A DNA stretch of 64,000 nucleotides. It comes from AV80 sp035536995 (GTDB lineage Bacteria; Verrucomicrobiota; Verrucomicrobiia; Chthoniobacterales; UBA10450). Both the position numbers and the translations under genes were made by a program. The notes beneath the pieces were generated by a model, which was not told where the DNA came from, did not search any database, and saw nothing but the letters and a program-made list of their open reading frames with translations. The stretch covers positions 1-64,000 of the forward strand of contig DATLNB010000059.1 of the NCBI GenBank assembly GCA_035536995.1, read 5' to 3'. This document shows positions 50,134-58,479 of the stretch, piece by piece. Each line of letters begins with the position of its first letter. Positions within the stretch are counted from its first letter, which is position 1.

Positions 50134-50753
50134 CCGCACAGGATGTAATCAATCTGGAGCTACTTCAGAGGGCGACCGATTCCCGGGTTCCTCTGCAGGA
50201 GCGCCAAGGCCTTCAGGAGACACTTGCTTACGCGCTGTTAGAGGACAACTCCGGCGGTAGATCATTTTTGGACGCATTGACCAGCTTGGAAGGTCAGCCC
50301 GTCCCCGAGGAGATGATTCTTTGGGTGTTGGACTGGCTTGACTCCCAGCCTATCCAAAGGCGCCCTGAGGACACTACGTTTATGCTGGCCCGCCTTTGGC
50401 AGTCTGCGTCGGGGGAACTCAGTCGGACGAGACTCTTAGATGTAATCAACGTTTTGAGTTCGGAATCGGGAGAACCTTTGGAGCGATCGGCAATTTGGCA
50501 CGTCGTTGAGCAAGAGCTTAAAAATGCGGTTCATGAGGAGACTAATGCGGGTTTGGTGGCGGCTGTGGATCTTGCATTGACGCAACGCGACTCCCGGCTG
50601 CTGTCCGCTATTGCGCGGGTGCTTCAAAGTTCACACGAATTCCAGCGCTTAGAAACTGCCGTTTACGGACGCTTGATTAGTCGATTACCGGCGCTGAGTA
50701 CGGAGATGCAAGCTGCGGTAATTAGGGAATTCCCGGGATTCCGGAACGGTTGA
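50130..50753 (+). CDS. unknown all-helical protein, second gene of the module
   Basis: 207 residues; the ATG overlaps the preceding stop (ATGA). Predicted by eye to be nearly all helix, with HEAT/ARM-like spacing of Leu-rich helices (LLQRATDSRVPLQERQGLQ, LDVINVLSSESGEPLE, AVDLALTQRDSRLLSAIA). No catalytic motif. As the partner of the preceding gene it could be an immunity or scaffold protein. Convergent with the HNH gene. Confidence 0.6.
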   Translation: MTAQDVINLELLQRATDSRVPLQERQGLQETLAYALLEDNSGGRSFLDALTSLEGQPVPEEMILWVLDWLDSQPIQRRPEDTTFMLARLWQSASGELSRTRLLDVINVLSSESGEPLERSAIWHVVEQELKNAVHEETNAGLVAAVDLALTQRDSRLLSAIARVLQSSHEFQRLETAVYGRLISRLPALSTEMQAAVIREFPGFRNG

Positions 50754-50796
50754 CCACGCCGTGACTCATCACGGGCTGGAGGCGATTCGATCACGC

Positions 50797-51780
50797 TCAG
50801 TCCACTGAACCGGCCTGGAGAAACACGGCGCGTCTGTGATGTGCGAGAAAATCCTTCTGGCCAGTTGAGAACGTGCCAACGCGAACAACACGTTCGGTCT
50901 CGACGCCCATTCTTCGCACGGATTCTCTGTGCGCAACATCTGAGATCAGAAGTTCGCCATTGTCTTCAAACGAGATGAAGCCACGGTCGAAAAGGTGATC
51001 TATCGACGGCGTCAGCAGCAGCCCATTTTCGCCATTGAGCCGCTCTTCATTGTTTGATTCTCGCCACGGTTTGATGTGGCTAGCGAATAGATGCGTCCGA
51101 TATGTGACGCCGGTTATGCGGCAGCGGTGCTCCATTTTCGTCAGATTCTCTCGGAATAGGCCCTGGCCCACGCGTGCCTTGATCAAAGCCATTCGCGTTG
51201 TTTCGCGAAGCCTTCTGTCTTCGGAAATGCGCTTCGTCTCCAACTCTTCCCACTCATTAATTCCGCGCAGTTCCGTGTCGACGGCATCCGGTGTTTCTTC
51301 TATTCGCGTGCCTTGCACGATACGGAGAACGTCTGCGCTAATCAGCTGGCCGAGCATGAGCGCCATCTTTTGCGGAATCTCCGCGAGGTAAACTCCCTGA
51401 TTGCCATGCCCGTTCGATCTGATCGGTGAGTAACGTTCTGGCAGCACCGGCGCCAGCGCTTGCATATGGTCAGCGGGGCTCAATGGAGGTTGAATCGGGA
51501 CGAACGAAACGTCGACGCGCCATCCGACTGCGTCCCACACCTCGCCGATGTGACCGAATTCGTTGGGGCGTGGCGACGTGTAACAGTGCGTCGTCGCTAT
51601 TCCCAAGCCACGTATTACGCCGTCAGCATACGAAAATATCAAATCGCCCGGTGCCACTTCCCGCATCGTTTCATAGAAGTGATTGAGAGAACCGTCGCGT
51701 TTCGTCTTCGGCGACCAGATATATTTGCCGCCGAATTCGTGCCGAAATGTCTGTTTGTGGTTGACCCACCAGTAACGCAT
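50797..51780 (-). CDS. EVE/PUA-like plus HNH endonuclease
   Basis: 327 residues. The N-terminal half (MRYWWVNHKQTFRHEFGGKY, MREVAPGDLIFSYADG, RGLGIATTHCY) is the EVE/YTH-like domain that reads modified bases. The C-terminal half is an HNH_2 nuclease: CRITGVTYRTHLFASHIKPW, then NGLLLTPSIDHLFDRGFISF, with the catalytic His in ASHIKPW. This domain pair is typical of modification-dependent (type IV-like) restriction enzymes. Same strand as the Argonaute gene and 41 bp after it, so possibly the last gene of that operon. Confidence 0.85.
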   Translation of the reverse strand: MRYWWVNHKQTFRHEFGGKYIWSPKTKRDGSLNHFYETMREVAPGDLIFSYADGVIRGLGIATTHCYTSPRPNEFGHIGEVWDAVGWRVDVSFVPIQPPLSPADHMQALAPVLPERYSPIRSNGHGNQGVYLAEIPQKMALMLGQLISADVLRIVQGTRIEETPDAVDTELRGINEWEELETKRISEDRRLRETTRMALIKARVGQGLFRENLTKMEHRCRITGVTYRTHLFASHIKPWRESNNEERLNGENGLLLTPSIDHLFDRGFISFEDNGELLISDVAHRESVRRMGVETERVVRVGTFSTGQKDFLAHHRRAVFLQAGSVD

Positions 51781-51821
51781 TATTCGAGTCGAGGTCGGCG
51801 CTCCGGCAGAGAGCAGCCGTG

Positions 51822-53321
51822 CTAGATATAAAACTTAAAGCTCGGTAGGCTTCTTGCCATTAAGGGATTCGAAATCAGGATCTCACCGACTGCGTTGGAA
51901 AACAGCACGGTCACAGGTTCAGAGTCGCCAAGATGGGATGTGTTATAATTGAGTTTTGTAAGACCCAAAATATCTTTTGAGACCTGCTCAATATCAGCGT
52001 CTCCATGTTGCACATCTATTCTAAGAGGAACAGGCACTTCCCATCCGTCGTAGGTGCGAAGACGTGGCTTAAAACCAGAAGCCCAAAGATAACCTGTCGA
52101 TTCCGATAATTTTAGGAACGTGCCACGTATTACAGGCCTGGTGCCCGGTCTATACAATTTCAGCCCTAGTTTTTCTGATCGGACCCGAATTCCCACCAGT
52201 CTTACACCGGATGGACAAGCTTCAGCGTATCCCGCGAATTCCTCATCATTTATCGATGATCGCGAATGTAGAAATATTTCTGTCAGTGGCTCACCGAACA
52301 TCTCCTCATATGTTTTGAGGACGCCTGCCAAAAGAGTCCTCGCCGCCTCACTGCTCAAATGGAAATCGCCATGATGAGGCGAAAACCAGGGTCCGTATTC
52401 ACCAAGAAAGACGAGACCGTCGCCAGAATCCAGAAACATCTGCGCGGCACAACAGGCGGTTGTATTCAGTACGTCACTATCTTGCTTTCGGAACGCGATT
52501 CCTACGTAGCAAACACCTCTTCGCGCGGTTGAGAGACGCCACGGTTTGCCTCCAGCCTTATAATACATTGTTGTCGCGAGGTTCCAGGCGCGATCTGAAA
52601 CGGGGGTCAGGCGGCGATGCAGCGAATCGTCGGGCCCTAAAGACAATGTTGACTCTAAAATAATCTGAATTGGAATCCCAAACTCCATCGCTCGAGCTTT
52701 CAACTGACGACGGAAATCGACCGAATAGTGGTAAGTTGCAGGCTCGAAATCTTCGAAAAGATCTCTTTGGCCGCGCACACGAAGCCGTCTTTCGGCTGGC
52801 GACAATTTCCGACCGGATCCACTAAGCACGACAGATTCAGGTCTACAGTTCTGCCAGACCTCATTTGGGATGACGCAGACAAAAAGATGGAAACTTTCGT
52901 CTCGCTTCTGCGCTACCCGAAAGCCTTCAACGAAGTACGTTACTAATTGATATGCCCTTTTGTATGAGTCGAGCTCCCGCGCTGCGGATTCGAGCAAGCT
53001 GGACTCGATTTCGTAAGTCCACGTCGGCGCTGTCGGCCATTTCGACGCTGTAACGGCCTCGAACCCCGGAAAGGAAGGCCACAAGTTAGGATCTAAATCG
53101 CCGTTGTTAACGATCGGATTGTCAAAGGAATGTGACCAACGCTGAAACAATTCGATACCCCTGGGTGAGCCGAAAACCGCGTGGCTGACGCTGCCTGGAT
53201 GTGACGCGGCATCGGTGTCGTAAGGCCCGAAGAGTCCGAGGCCATCCTGTGGCTGGATTAGTCGCTGGCTGTAACGAAACTCCAATTCAGGTTCGGGCAG
53301 TATGGAAAGGGCGTTAGTCAT
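51822..53321 (-). CDS. short prokaryotic Argonaute (MID-PIWI), SPARTA type
   Basis: 499 residues if started at ATG 53321, whose ATGACTAA overlaps the TIR-APAZ stop; ATG 53351 gives 509. The PIWI half begins GKPWRLSTARRGVCYVGIAF, where the first catalytic Asp of active Argonautes is missing. LHSRSSINDEEFAGY and the hydrophobic end PLMARSLPSFKFYI follow. There are no PAZ or N domains. Length, inactive PIWI and linkage to TIR-APAZ define a short Argonaute that binds guide and target nucleic acid and licenses the partner rather than cutting. In characterised SPARTA, an RNA guide paired with DNA triggers NAD+ loss. Confidence 0.9.
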   Translation of the reverse strand: MTNALSILPEPELEFRYSQRLIQPQDGLGLFGPYDTDAASHPGSVSHAVFGSPRGIELFQRWSHSFDNPIVNNGDLDPNLWPSFPGFEAVTASKWPTAPTWTYEIESSLLESAARELDSYKRAYQLVTYFVEGFRVAQKRDESFHLFVCVIPNEVWQNCRPESVVLSGSGRKLSPAERRLRVRGQRDLFEDFEPATYHYSVDFRRQLKARAMEFGIPIQIILESTLSLGPDDSLHRRLTPVSDRAWNLATTMYYKAGGKPWRLSTARRGVCYVGIAFRKQDSDVLNTTACCAAQMFLDSGDGLVFLGEYGPWFSPHHGDFHLSSEAARTLLAGVLKTYEEMFGEPLTEIFLHSRSSINDEEFAGYAEACPSGVRLVGIRVRSEKLGLKLYRPGTRPVIRGTFLKLSESTGYLWASGFKPRLRTYDGWEVPVPLRIDVQHGDADIEQVSKDILGLTKLNYNTSHLGDSEPVTVLFSNAVGEILISNPLMARSLPSFKFYI

Positions 53322-54711
53322 CAACCGCACTAGGTTCGTTTTCCGGCTCATCGTCCAATATCTCCGACTCTGCAGAAACCAATTGAAATTCTTCTCGATC
53401 TGCTCCCAGCAAATCCTCAGCGATGCCGAATGGAGCCTCCGCGCGGATTAGTTGTGTCGAAAGAGTTATGCTCGGTTCACCTGAGTCATTCAATGCAGCC
53501 TTGCCATCAGCGTCAGTCAAGAATTGGCAAATCGCCAAATGTCTATTCAGCCACTTATCATTCCACCAATTCTTTGTAATCTTCTTCCTTCTAGCATTAA
53601 ACGTTCGTGGCTTAAACGGACTGCCCCCGAGGTCTGTCAGGTGTAAACCCACCCTCAGCTGTATTACGAAACGGGAAAAAAGATTTCTTCTAACGCGAAA
53701 ACGAAATGACAGATGATAAACGCAAATTTCCTGTTGGCCCTCCAATTTGCGGAACAGTCTTTGTCCAGCCACAAGTAGCCAGGTTTTCCCCGTAAAGCCG
53801 TCGAAGTGGATTCGATCGCCGTCGAATAGGCCGTTCGGAAAATATAACGATTTGCCGTCTGAGGTCTGGAGCAATCCCTTGCGCATGCACGTTCCCACAA
53901 AAGTCCTGCTTAATAGGGTTGAGACAATGTTCAGAGACGGCACGCCGAAAATGTCGATGTCGTCACCCCACAGCCAGATCCCCGCCGGCTGACAGACCGC
54001 GTCCCTACCGATGCCGGCCAATGTACCAAACGATAAGTAGGTCCGAGGATTCACGCGGTACGCTTTTTTGAAAACCACGGACGTCATGAATTCGTCCCTG
54101 CCTACATTTCGATTTGTACTAAACGCTCGGAGTGTGGGTGGGATTTCAATAAACGGTATGCAGTTCGTGTATAAGAACTCCTTCTGGAAGCGAATCGGGG
54201 CACTCGTAAGAAATGTTTCGATGGCCGAGCTCCGCCCTTGCTGCTGCAAGGGACGGGGGGTCGATATCTTTGTTAAGAGTTTTAGCAAATCAGTGAGGCC
54301 GTTAGCCCAATTTGAGAACGAAACGTAATGCAAATCACTGGTCATCCAGTCCAATTGCGTTGTCGTGAGATCTACATTCAGTGGAATGAGAAAACTTTCC
54401 TTGCGTTCACGTGCCAAGTTTAGCGCAAGCGTTCTTTCCTTTGTTGGATTCGGCTTATTTATCGATGCGCTCGACAAAAGTGCGATTACGCGAAAGGTTC
54501 GCTCCTTGATAGCTTCGTCGATTTTTATTGGGTAAGACTCCCCAGCCAGTAATGCAAAGCGGTCGCACCAAACGCGGTATCCCTCTGCAGTGAGTTTTCT
54601 TGTCAGCCACTCTGCCAGCGCTCGATCCTCGAAGGCGTAGCTGATGAAAAGGTGATCTCGTGAGGGGGACTGCACGCCAGAATTCGGAGCCGATGTGCTT
54701 TCTAATACCAC
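53314..54711 (-). CDS. TIR-APAZ effector of the SPARTA system
   Basis: 465 residues from GTG 54711. The TIR domain spans about 18-155: HLFISYAFEDRALAEWLTRKL, GYRVWCDRFALLAGESYPIK, VIALLSSASINKPNPTKERT, with E92 a candidate NADase glutamate. The remainder (about 190-440) is the APAZ region that docks onto short Argonautes (FTGKTWLLVAGQRLFRKLEG; WNDKWLNRHLAICQFL). The C-terminus is acidic. On activation TIR domains of this class hydrolyse NAD+ and kill or arrest the cell. The start overlaps the nucleotidyltransferase gene by 10 bp; the end overlaps the Argonaute gene by 8 bp. Confidence 0.9.
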   Translation of the reverse strand: MVLESTSAPNSGVQSPSRDHLFISYAFEDRALAEWLTRKLTAEGYRVWCDRFALLAGESYPIKIDEAIKERTFRVIALLSSASINKPNPTKERTLALNLARERKESFLIPLNVDLTTTQLDWMTSDLHYVSFSNWANGLTDLLKLLTKISTPRPLQQQGRSSAIETFLTSAPIRFQKEFLYTNCIPFIEIPPTLRAFSTNRNVGRDEFMTSVVFKKAYRVNPRTYLSFGTLAGIGRDAVCQPAGIWLWGDDIDIFGVPSLNIVSTLLSRTFVGTCMRKGLLQTSDGKSLYFPNGLFDGDRIHFDGFTGKTWLLVAGQRLFRKLEGQQEICVYHLSFRFRVRRNLFSRFVIQLRVGLHLTDLGGSPFKPRTFNARRKKITKNWWNDKWLNRHLAICQFLTDADGKAALNDSGEPSITLSTQLIRAEAPFGIAEDLLGADREEFQLVSAESEILDDEPENEPSAVDD

Positions 54712-55574
54712 GCCAATTTCGCCATCCTTCGTCTTGGCAGCCCCTCTATTCGATCACTTGGGTCGAACTTAGGAATTGCAGGAAGACTAAGTTGTCGGCT
54801 AGCGGCTGGTAAACGGACGACTGACTCCTTCGACAGTTTACGTTGGCTTGTGATTGCAGATAGCCAGAGCTTGAATGTGTCGACATCAAAAACGAAACGT
54901 TTGTAATGTTGCCATTGCACATCCATCACTTGGTCGACGTCGACCGTTCGCGCGTGTTCGCAAATGTAACTAGCCAATCTCGGCCCAATTGCGAACTGCA
55001 GTTTAGCGGCCATAAGCAGCGAACGAACTACGCATAGAATCGGATATGGATTCGCTTCGCAATTGATTTCCAATGTGCGGGTAAGAAGAGCTTCGAAGAA
55101 ACCGTGGGTGTGAATTTCCCGATATCGCCAACTCTTCGTATCGAGTCGAACGACGACGGCCTCGATATTTAGAAATGTCGTTTTGGGCAGCGTTTCAAAT
55201 GTCGCAGGCGCGACGAAATTTTGACGAAACGCCCAGGTTTCTCCGAGTGGCCAGACGTCAAAGTGCCATCCGTGAATTGCGACGTGGAGTCCTCCAAAAC
55301 GGTTGCGCCGTTGGAGACCCTCAGCAAAAACACCGCCCATATCTTGAATGCCAATTCCCCCCACCACTAGATCGACGTCACGTGGAGAAATCGAAGGACC
55401 TTTCAGCATTAGATCTCGAATAACACCTCCAAAAATAAACACAGGCGCGGCAAAACCCTTTAACGCTTTCAACGTCTTAAGAAGGTGGCGCCGCTCGCGA
55501 GCTCGATTTGCAAGAAATCGACCGATTCTCTCACGTAAAACCGCCTCCTGGCGCTCTATGTTAACGCTAACCAT
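54702..55574 (-). CDS. nucleotidyltransferase with poly(A)-polymerase/CCA-type head
   Basis: 290 residues from ATG 55574, overlapping the dGTPase-like stop (ATGGTTAG). The pol-beta core is FIFGGVIRDLMLKG (GG at 49-50) followed by SPRDVDLVVGG, with D66 and D68 as metal ligands; a third acid may be D106 in the HFDVWPLGE stretch. The C-terminal half is helical without a recognised RNA-binding domain. It could add nucleotides to an RNA, modify a protein or make a small molecule; none can be chosen from sequence. Its tight overlap with both neighbours argues that it belongs to the same defence operon. Confidence 0.78.
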   Translation of the reverse strand: MVSVNIERQEAVLRERIGRFLANRARERRHLLKTLKALKGFAAPVFIFGGVIRDLMLKGPSISPRDVDLVVGGIGIQDMGGVFAEGLQRRNRFGGLHVAIHGWHFDVWPLGETWAFRQNFVAPATFETLPKTTFLNIEAVVVRLDTKSWRYREIHTHGFFEALLTRTLEINCEANPYPILCVVRSLLMAAKLQFAIGPRLASYICEHARTVDVDQVMDVQWQHYKRFVFDVDTFKLWLSAITSQRKLSKESVVRLPAASRQLSLPAIPKFDPSDRIEGLPRRRMAKLAWY

Positions 55575-56985
55575 TCGTCAGTTGCTCATGTAACTGTTTT
55601 GCGAATGTATCGGTCATTCCGCAGATATAATCAGTTATCAATTGATATCTTTGGTAAGATTCCGGCAGTTCGGGAGTTTCTTTCCGTGAATGACAGAATA
55701 CATCGCGATAATTGCGTGATAACAACGCTCCAATTCGACCGGGAAAATCGGCTGTCGATAACTCACCCTTTGATGACAAAACCGCCGCTCCTTCCCAAAA
55801 AATGTCTAACAAGTCGTGAATGACTTTCCGTCCCATGAGTTCCAGTTTCAAATTTGGGGCTGTGCAATAAATTCTCGTGCGCCCGATAGTTTTGAAAAGC
55901 TTTATAAGGCCCAAACACTTGCCATCTTTAACAAGCTCGCCCTTATAGGCTCCCGCCATAATGTCGGCGTAGTTTCTCTTAAAGGTCTCGATGGCGTCCG
56001 GCACCAGAACGCTAATCGCTGCTGTTCGAAATGCGGAGCCGTGACTGTCATCTGGTACGCTGAGAGGTATCTTTTTCTTATCGCCTTTTAAGATTCGATC
56101 CTTGGTTTCTAAGATCTTCTTAACATTCTTTGAATATGATTTGCCGCTGCGCATTAAATCCTCAATCTCCTGCCATGTTATTATGCCCTTCTTTATGCCG
56201 TCCTCGATATCTGCAACGAGGTAGACAATATCGTCCGCAGCTTCGACGAGAAATGTGATTGGATTACGAGCGCCCTTAGTTCCAGTCTCCTTCTCGATCT
56301 GTTTGATCAAATCATTCTCTGATGCAAAGAATCCCGGCTTGGACATCGCGTGGTCTTTGTGTTTAACGTCCGCTTCGTGAGACGCAGCTATGTACTTGCG
56401 GGCGGCAGACAACGTTCCGTAAGTGAGATTCAAGCCGTTAAAGTCCGCAAGTATTTGCAGCTTGCTGACCAGTCGAAGCGTCTGGGCATTACCTTCAAAT
56501 TTCAAAAGATCCTGGATGCATTGTTCATGTTTGCTGAGTTCTTGGCCTAGTTTCTTCGCCCCTTTGTTTCCAAACCATTCACGAATCGCGTCTTCCCCAG
56601 CATGCCCGAAGGGAGGATTTCCCAAATCATGAATCAACCCGCTTGTGCCGGAAATCGCTTCAATCTGGCGCTCCATACCGGGTGAAATCTCGTTTTCCGA
56701 AAGGAGCCACTTGCCGATCGCGATTCCTAAACCACGGGCTACGGCCGACACCTCCAGCGAATGTGTTAAGCGAGTCCGCACGGCATCATGCGGCTCCAGA
56801 GGGAATACCTGAGTCTTGTCTTGCAGCCGCTTAACGGGGGTGGAAAAGATGGATCTGTCGTAGTCTCGCTCGAATTCGACGCGGTGGTCCGCATCCATCG
56901 TTGAGGGACGCCGTCGACTTGAATTTAGAAGGGTGGGCCAGTCCATTTCTTTAGCGGGTAGCGTTCCGGAATCCCGCTGAGACAT
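55567..56985 (-). CDS. dGTPase-like HD-domain dNTP triphosphohydrolase
   Basis: 472 residues from ATG 56985. The N-terminus FERDYDRSIFSTPVKRLQDKTQVFPLEP is characteristic of Dgt enzymes. HD-site ligands are H75 (TRLTHSLEVS), H119-D120 (LIHDLGNPPFGHAGED) and a later Asp (FLVEAADDIVYLVADIED). These enzymes split dNTPs to nucleoside and triphosphate. As stand-alone defence genes they starve phages of dNTPs. It is the first gene of the overlapping dGTPase-NTase-TIR-APAZ-Argonaute run. 66 bp separate it from korB, where base composition also changes. Confidence 0.88.
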   Translation of the reverse strand: MSQRDSGTLPAKEMDWPTLLNSSRRRPSTMDADHRVEFERDYDRSIFSTPVKRLQDKTQVFPLEPHDAVRTRLTHSLEVSAVARGLGIAIGKWLLSENEISPGMERQIEAISGTSGLIHDLGNPPFGHAGEDAIREWFGNKGAKKLGQELSKHEQCIQDLLKFEGNAQTLRLVSKLQILADFNGLNLTYGTLSAARKYIAASHEADVKHKDHAMSKPGFFASENDLIKQIEKETGTKGARNPITFLVEAADDIVYLVADIEDGIKKGIITWQEIEDLMRSGKSYSKNVKKILETKDRILKGDKKKIPLSVPDDSHGSAFRTAAISVLVPDAIETFKRNYADIMAGAYKGELVKDGKCLGLIKLFKTIGRTRIYCTAPNLKLELMGRKVIHDLLDIFWEGAAVLSSKGELSTADFPGRIGALLSRNYRDVFCHSRKETPELPESYQRYQLITDYICGMTDTFAKQLHEQLTNG

Positions 56986-57051
56986 GATGCCTGACGTACA
57001 TCACAGCGGCAAGAACGGATGGTCGTCCGCAAGAACTCCGCGCAGCCGCAA

Positions 57052-57987
57052 CTATTTCATCCTGTCAAACGTCTTCTGCAGGAGCGCCAAATCCGAAGCA
57101 TTGCCTGTCTTTTCGCGGGTTGTCTCAATCCACTTCTTTTCCAGAGCATTCTTCGTCGGCCTGTCGCTCTGGTAAAAGACACCAAAAACTCCCGGGAAGG
57201 GGAGTTGGGCGAGTTTGTAGGCGGCGAGCTCGTCGGTGACGTCATGTCTCAATTCGTCCTCGGGGGTGTTATCCCATTTCTTTTCCTGGATGAGCTCGAA
57301 GCTGCCGCCTTTGCGGGGGTTGGCGGGGTCGAAGGCGCCGGGGAAAAATTCGACGCACTCACTGAGGCATTCGATGACGGAGAAGCCCTGGTGGTCCATG
57401 GCGCGTTCGATCATTGAGATCATGTGGTTGACTTGGGTGGCGTGGGTCCGGGCGATGAAGCTGGCGCCGGCGCTGATGAGTTGTTTCATCGGGTTCACCG
57501 GCATGTCGATGGCGCCGGTCGGGTCGGTCTTGGATTTGAAACCGATGGGGGAGGTGGGCGAGGTCTGTTTCTTCGTCAGGCCGTAGACGAAGTTGTCCAT
57601 GATGAAATAGGTCAGGTTGATGTTCTTGCGCGCGCCGTGGTTGAGATGGTTCCCGCCGATCGAGAAACCGTCGCCGTCGCCTCCGAACAAAAAGACGTGG
57701 AGGTCAGGCCGGGCCAGGCTGATCCCGCTGGCGTACGGGACGGCGCGGCCGTGAATGAAGTGCGCGCCGTAGCCGTTGACGAAATACGGAAAACGCGAGG
57801 AACAACCGATCCCGGCAATGGTGATGATCTTCTCGTGATCGATCTGCCGTTTCTCGAGGACCTTGTAATAGGACGCGAGGACCGCGAAGTCGCCGCAGCC
57901 GGGACACCAGGTGGGGTGATCGGCGGTGATGGCTTTCTTCGTTAACTTTTCGCGGGGAAAGTCGAGTGTGGTGGTTTCTGCGCTCAT
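57052..57987 (-). CDS. 2-oxoacid:ferredoxin oxidoreductase, beta subunit
   Basis: 311 residues from ATG 57987 (MSAETTTLDFPRE). Thiamine-diphosphate subunit: HPTWCPGCGDFAVLASYYKV, IGCSSRFPYFVNGYG, and the TPP/Mg site FGGDGDGFSIGGNHLNHGAR with NVYGLTKKQTSPTS-like stretch (FVYGLTKKQTSPTS). With the alpha subunit gene upstream it would oxidise a 2-oxoacid (2-oxoglutarate in Kor, others possible) and reduce ferredoxin. 492 bp of repeat-rich DNA lie between the two genes. Confidence 0.9.
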   Translation of the reverse strand: MSAETTTLDFPREKLTKKAITADHPTWCPGCGDFAVLASYYKVLEKRQIDHEKIITIAGIGCSSRFPYFVNGYGAHFIHGRAVPYASGISLARPDLHVFLFGGDGDGFSIGGNHLNHGARKNINLTYFIMDNFVYGLTKKQTSPTSPIGFKSKTDPTGAIDMPVNPMKQLISAGASFIARTHATQVNHMISMIERAMDHQGFSVIECLSECVEFFPGAFDPANPRKGGSFELIQEKKWDNTPEDELRHDVTDELAAYKLAQLPFPGVFGVFYQSDRPTKNALEKKWIETTREKTGNASDLALLQKTFDRMK

Positions 57988-58479
57988 AAAATTCAGGCAA
58001 TCACCGCCGGAAGCTCCAAATCCCAAGCTCCAAGCTCCAGGAAGCTCCAATATTCAAGCTCCAAAGAGAGAAGGGATCAGGCGAGACGCCTGATCGCCGC
58101 ACAGACGGGACGTCCGTGTTCCGGCTCCACGGAAAGCGCGTCAATGAGCGTGATTTGGTCATTTGGTTTTGAAATTTGTTGCTTGGGATTTGGGTGTTGG
58201 AACTTAGGATTTGCCGCACTGTGGAAGCCAGGATGGGGAAGCGATGAATTAGGAAAGCAGGAAAGCAGGAAAATCGAAGAGGTATTAATCTGGGAGCCAT
58301 GAAACCATGAAAGGCGACTGGGAATGGGCTCGGATCATGAAGTGAGAGGCTTTTCTAACGTGTGATTCAGAAGCTCTGTTCCGTGTTTTTGTGGCTTCCT
58401 GGCTTCATGGTTTCCAGATTCAAAAAGTCTTTTCCTATTTTCCTGCTTTCCTGATTCGTTAGGCTTCAAATCTAAAAAC
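57988..58479. repeat. repeat-filled gap between korA and korB
   Basis: It contains (i) short iterated AAGCTCCAAGCTCC-type sequence at 58020-58065; (ii) a GGCGAGACGCCTGATCGCCG / GGGACGTCCGTG palindromic stretch at 58080-58110; (iii) a long interrupted hairpin with outer arms at 58246-58274 (GAATTAGGAAAGCAG) and 58437-58457 (CTGCTTTCCTGATTC) and inner arms around 58297-58310 and 58403-58415. No gene is supported. Confidence 0.6.

Noticed and set aside
51822..53321. Catalytically active long Argonaute
   Set aside because: Too short, no PAZ domain, and the PIWI start lacks the catalytic Asp (CYVGIAF).
58001..58300. 99-residue minus-strand frame
   Set aside because: Built from dispersed non-coding repeats (AAGCTCC and AGGAAAGCAGG types).
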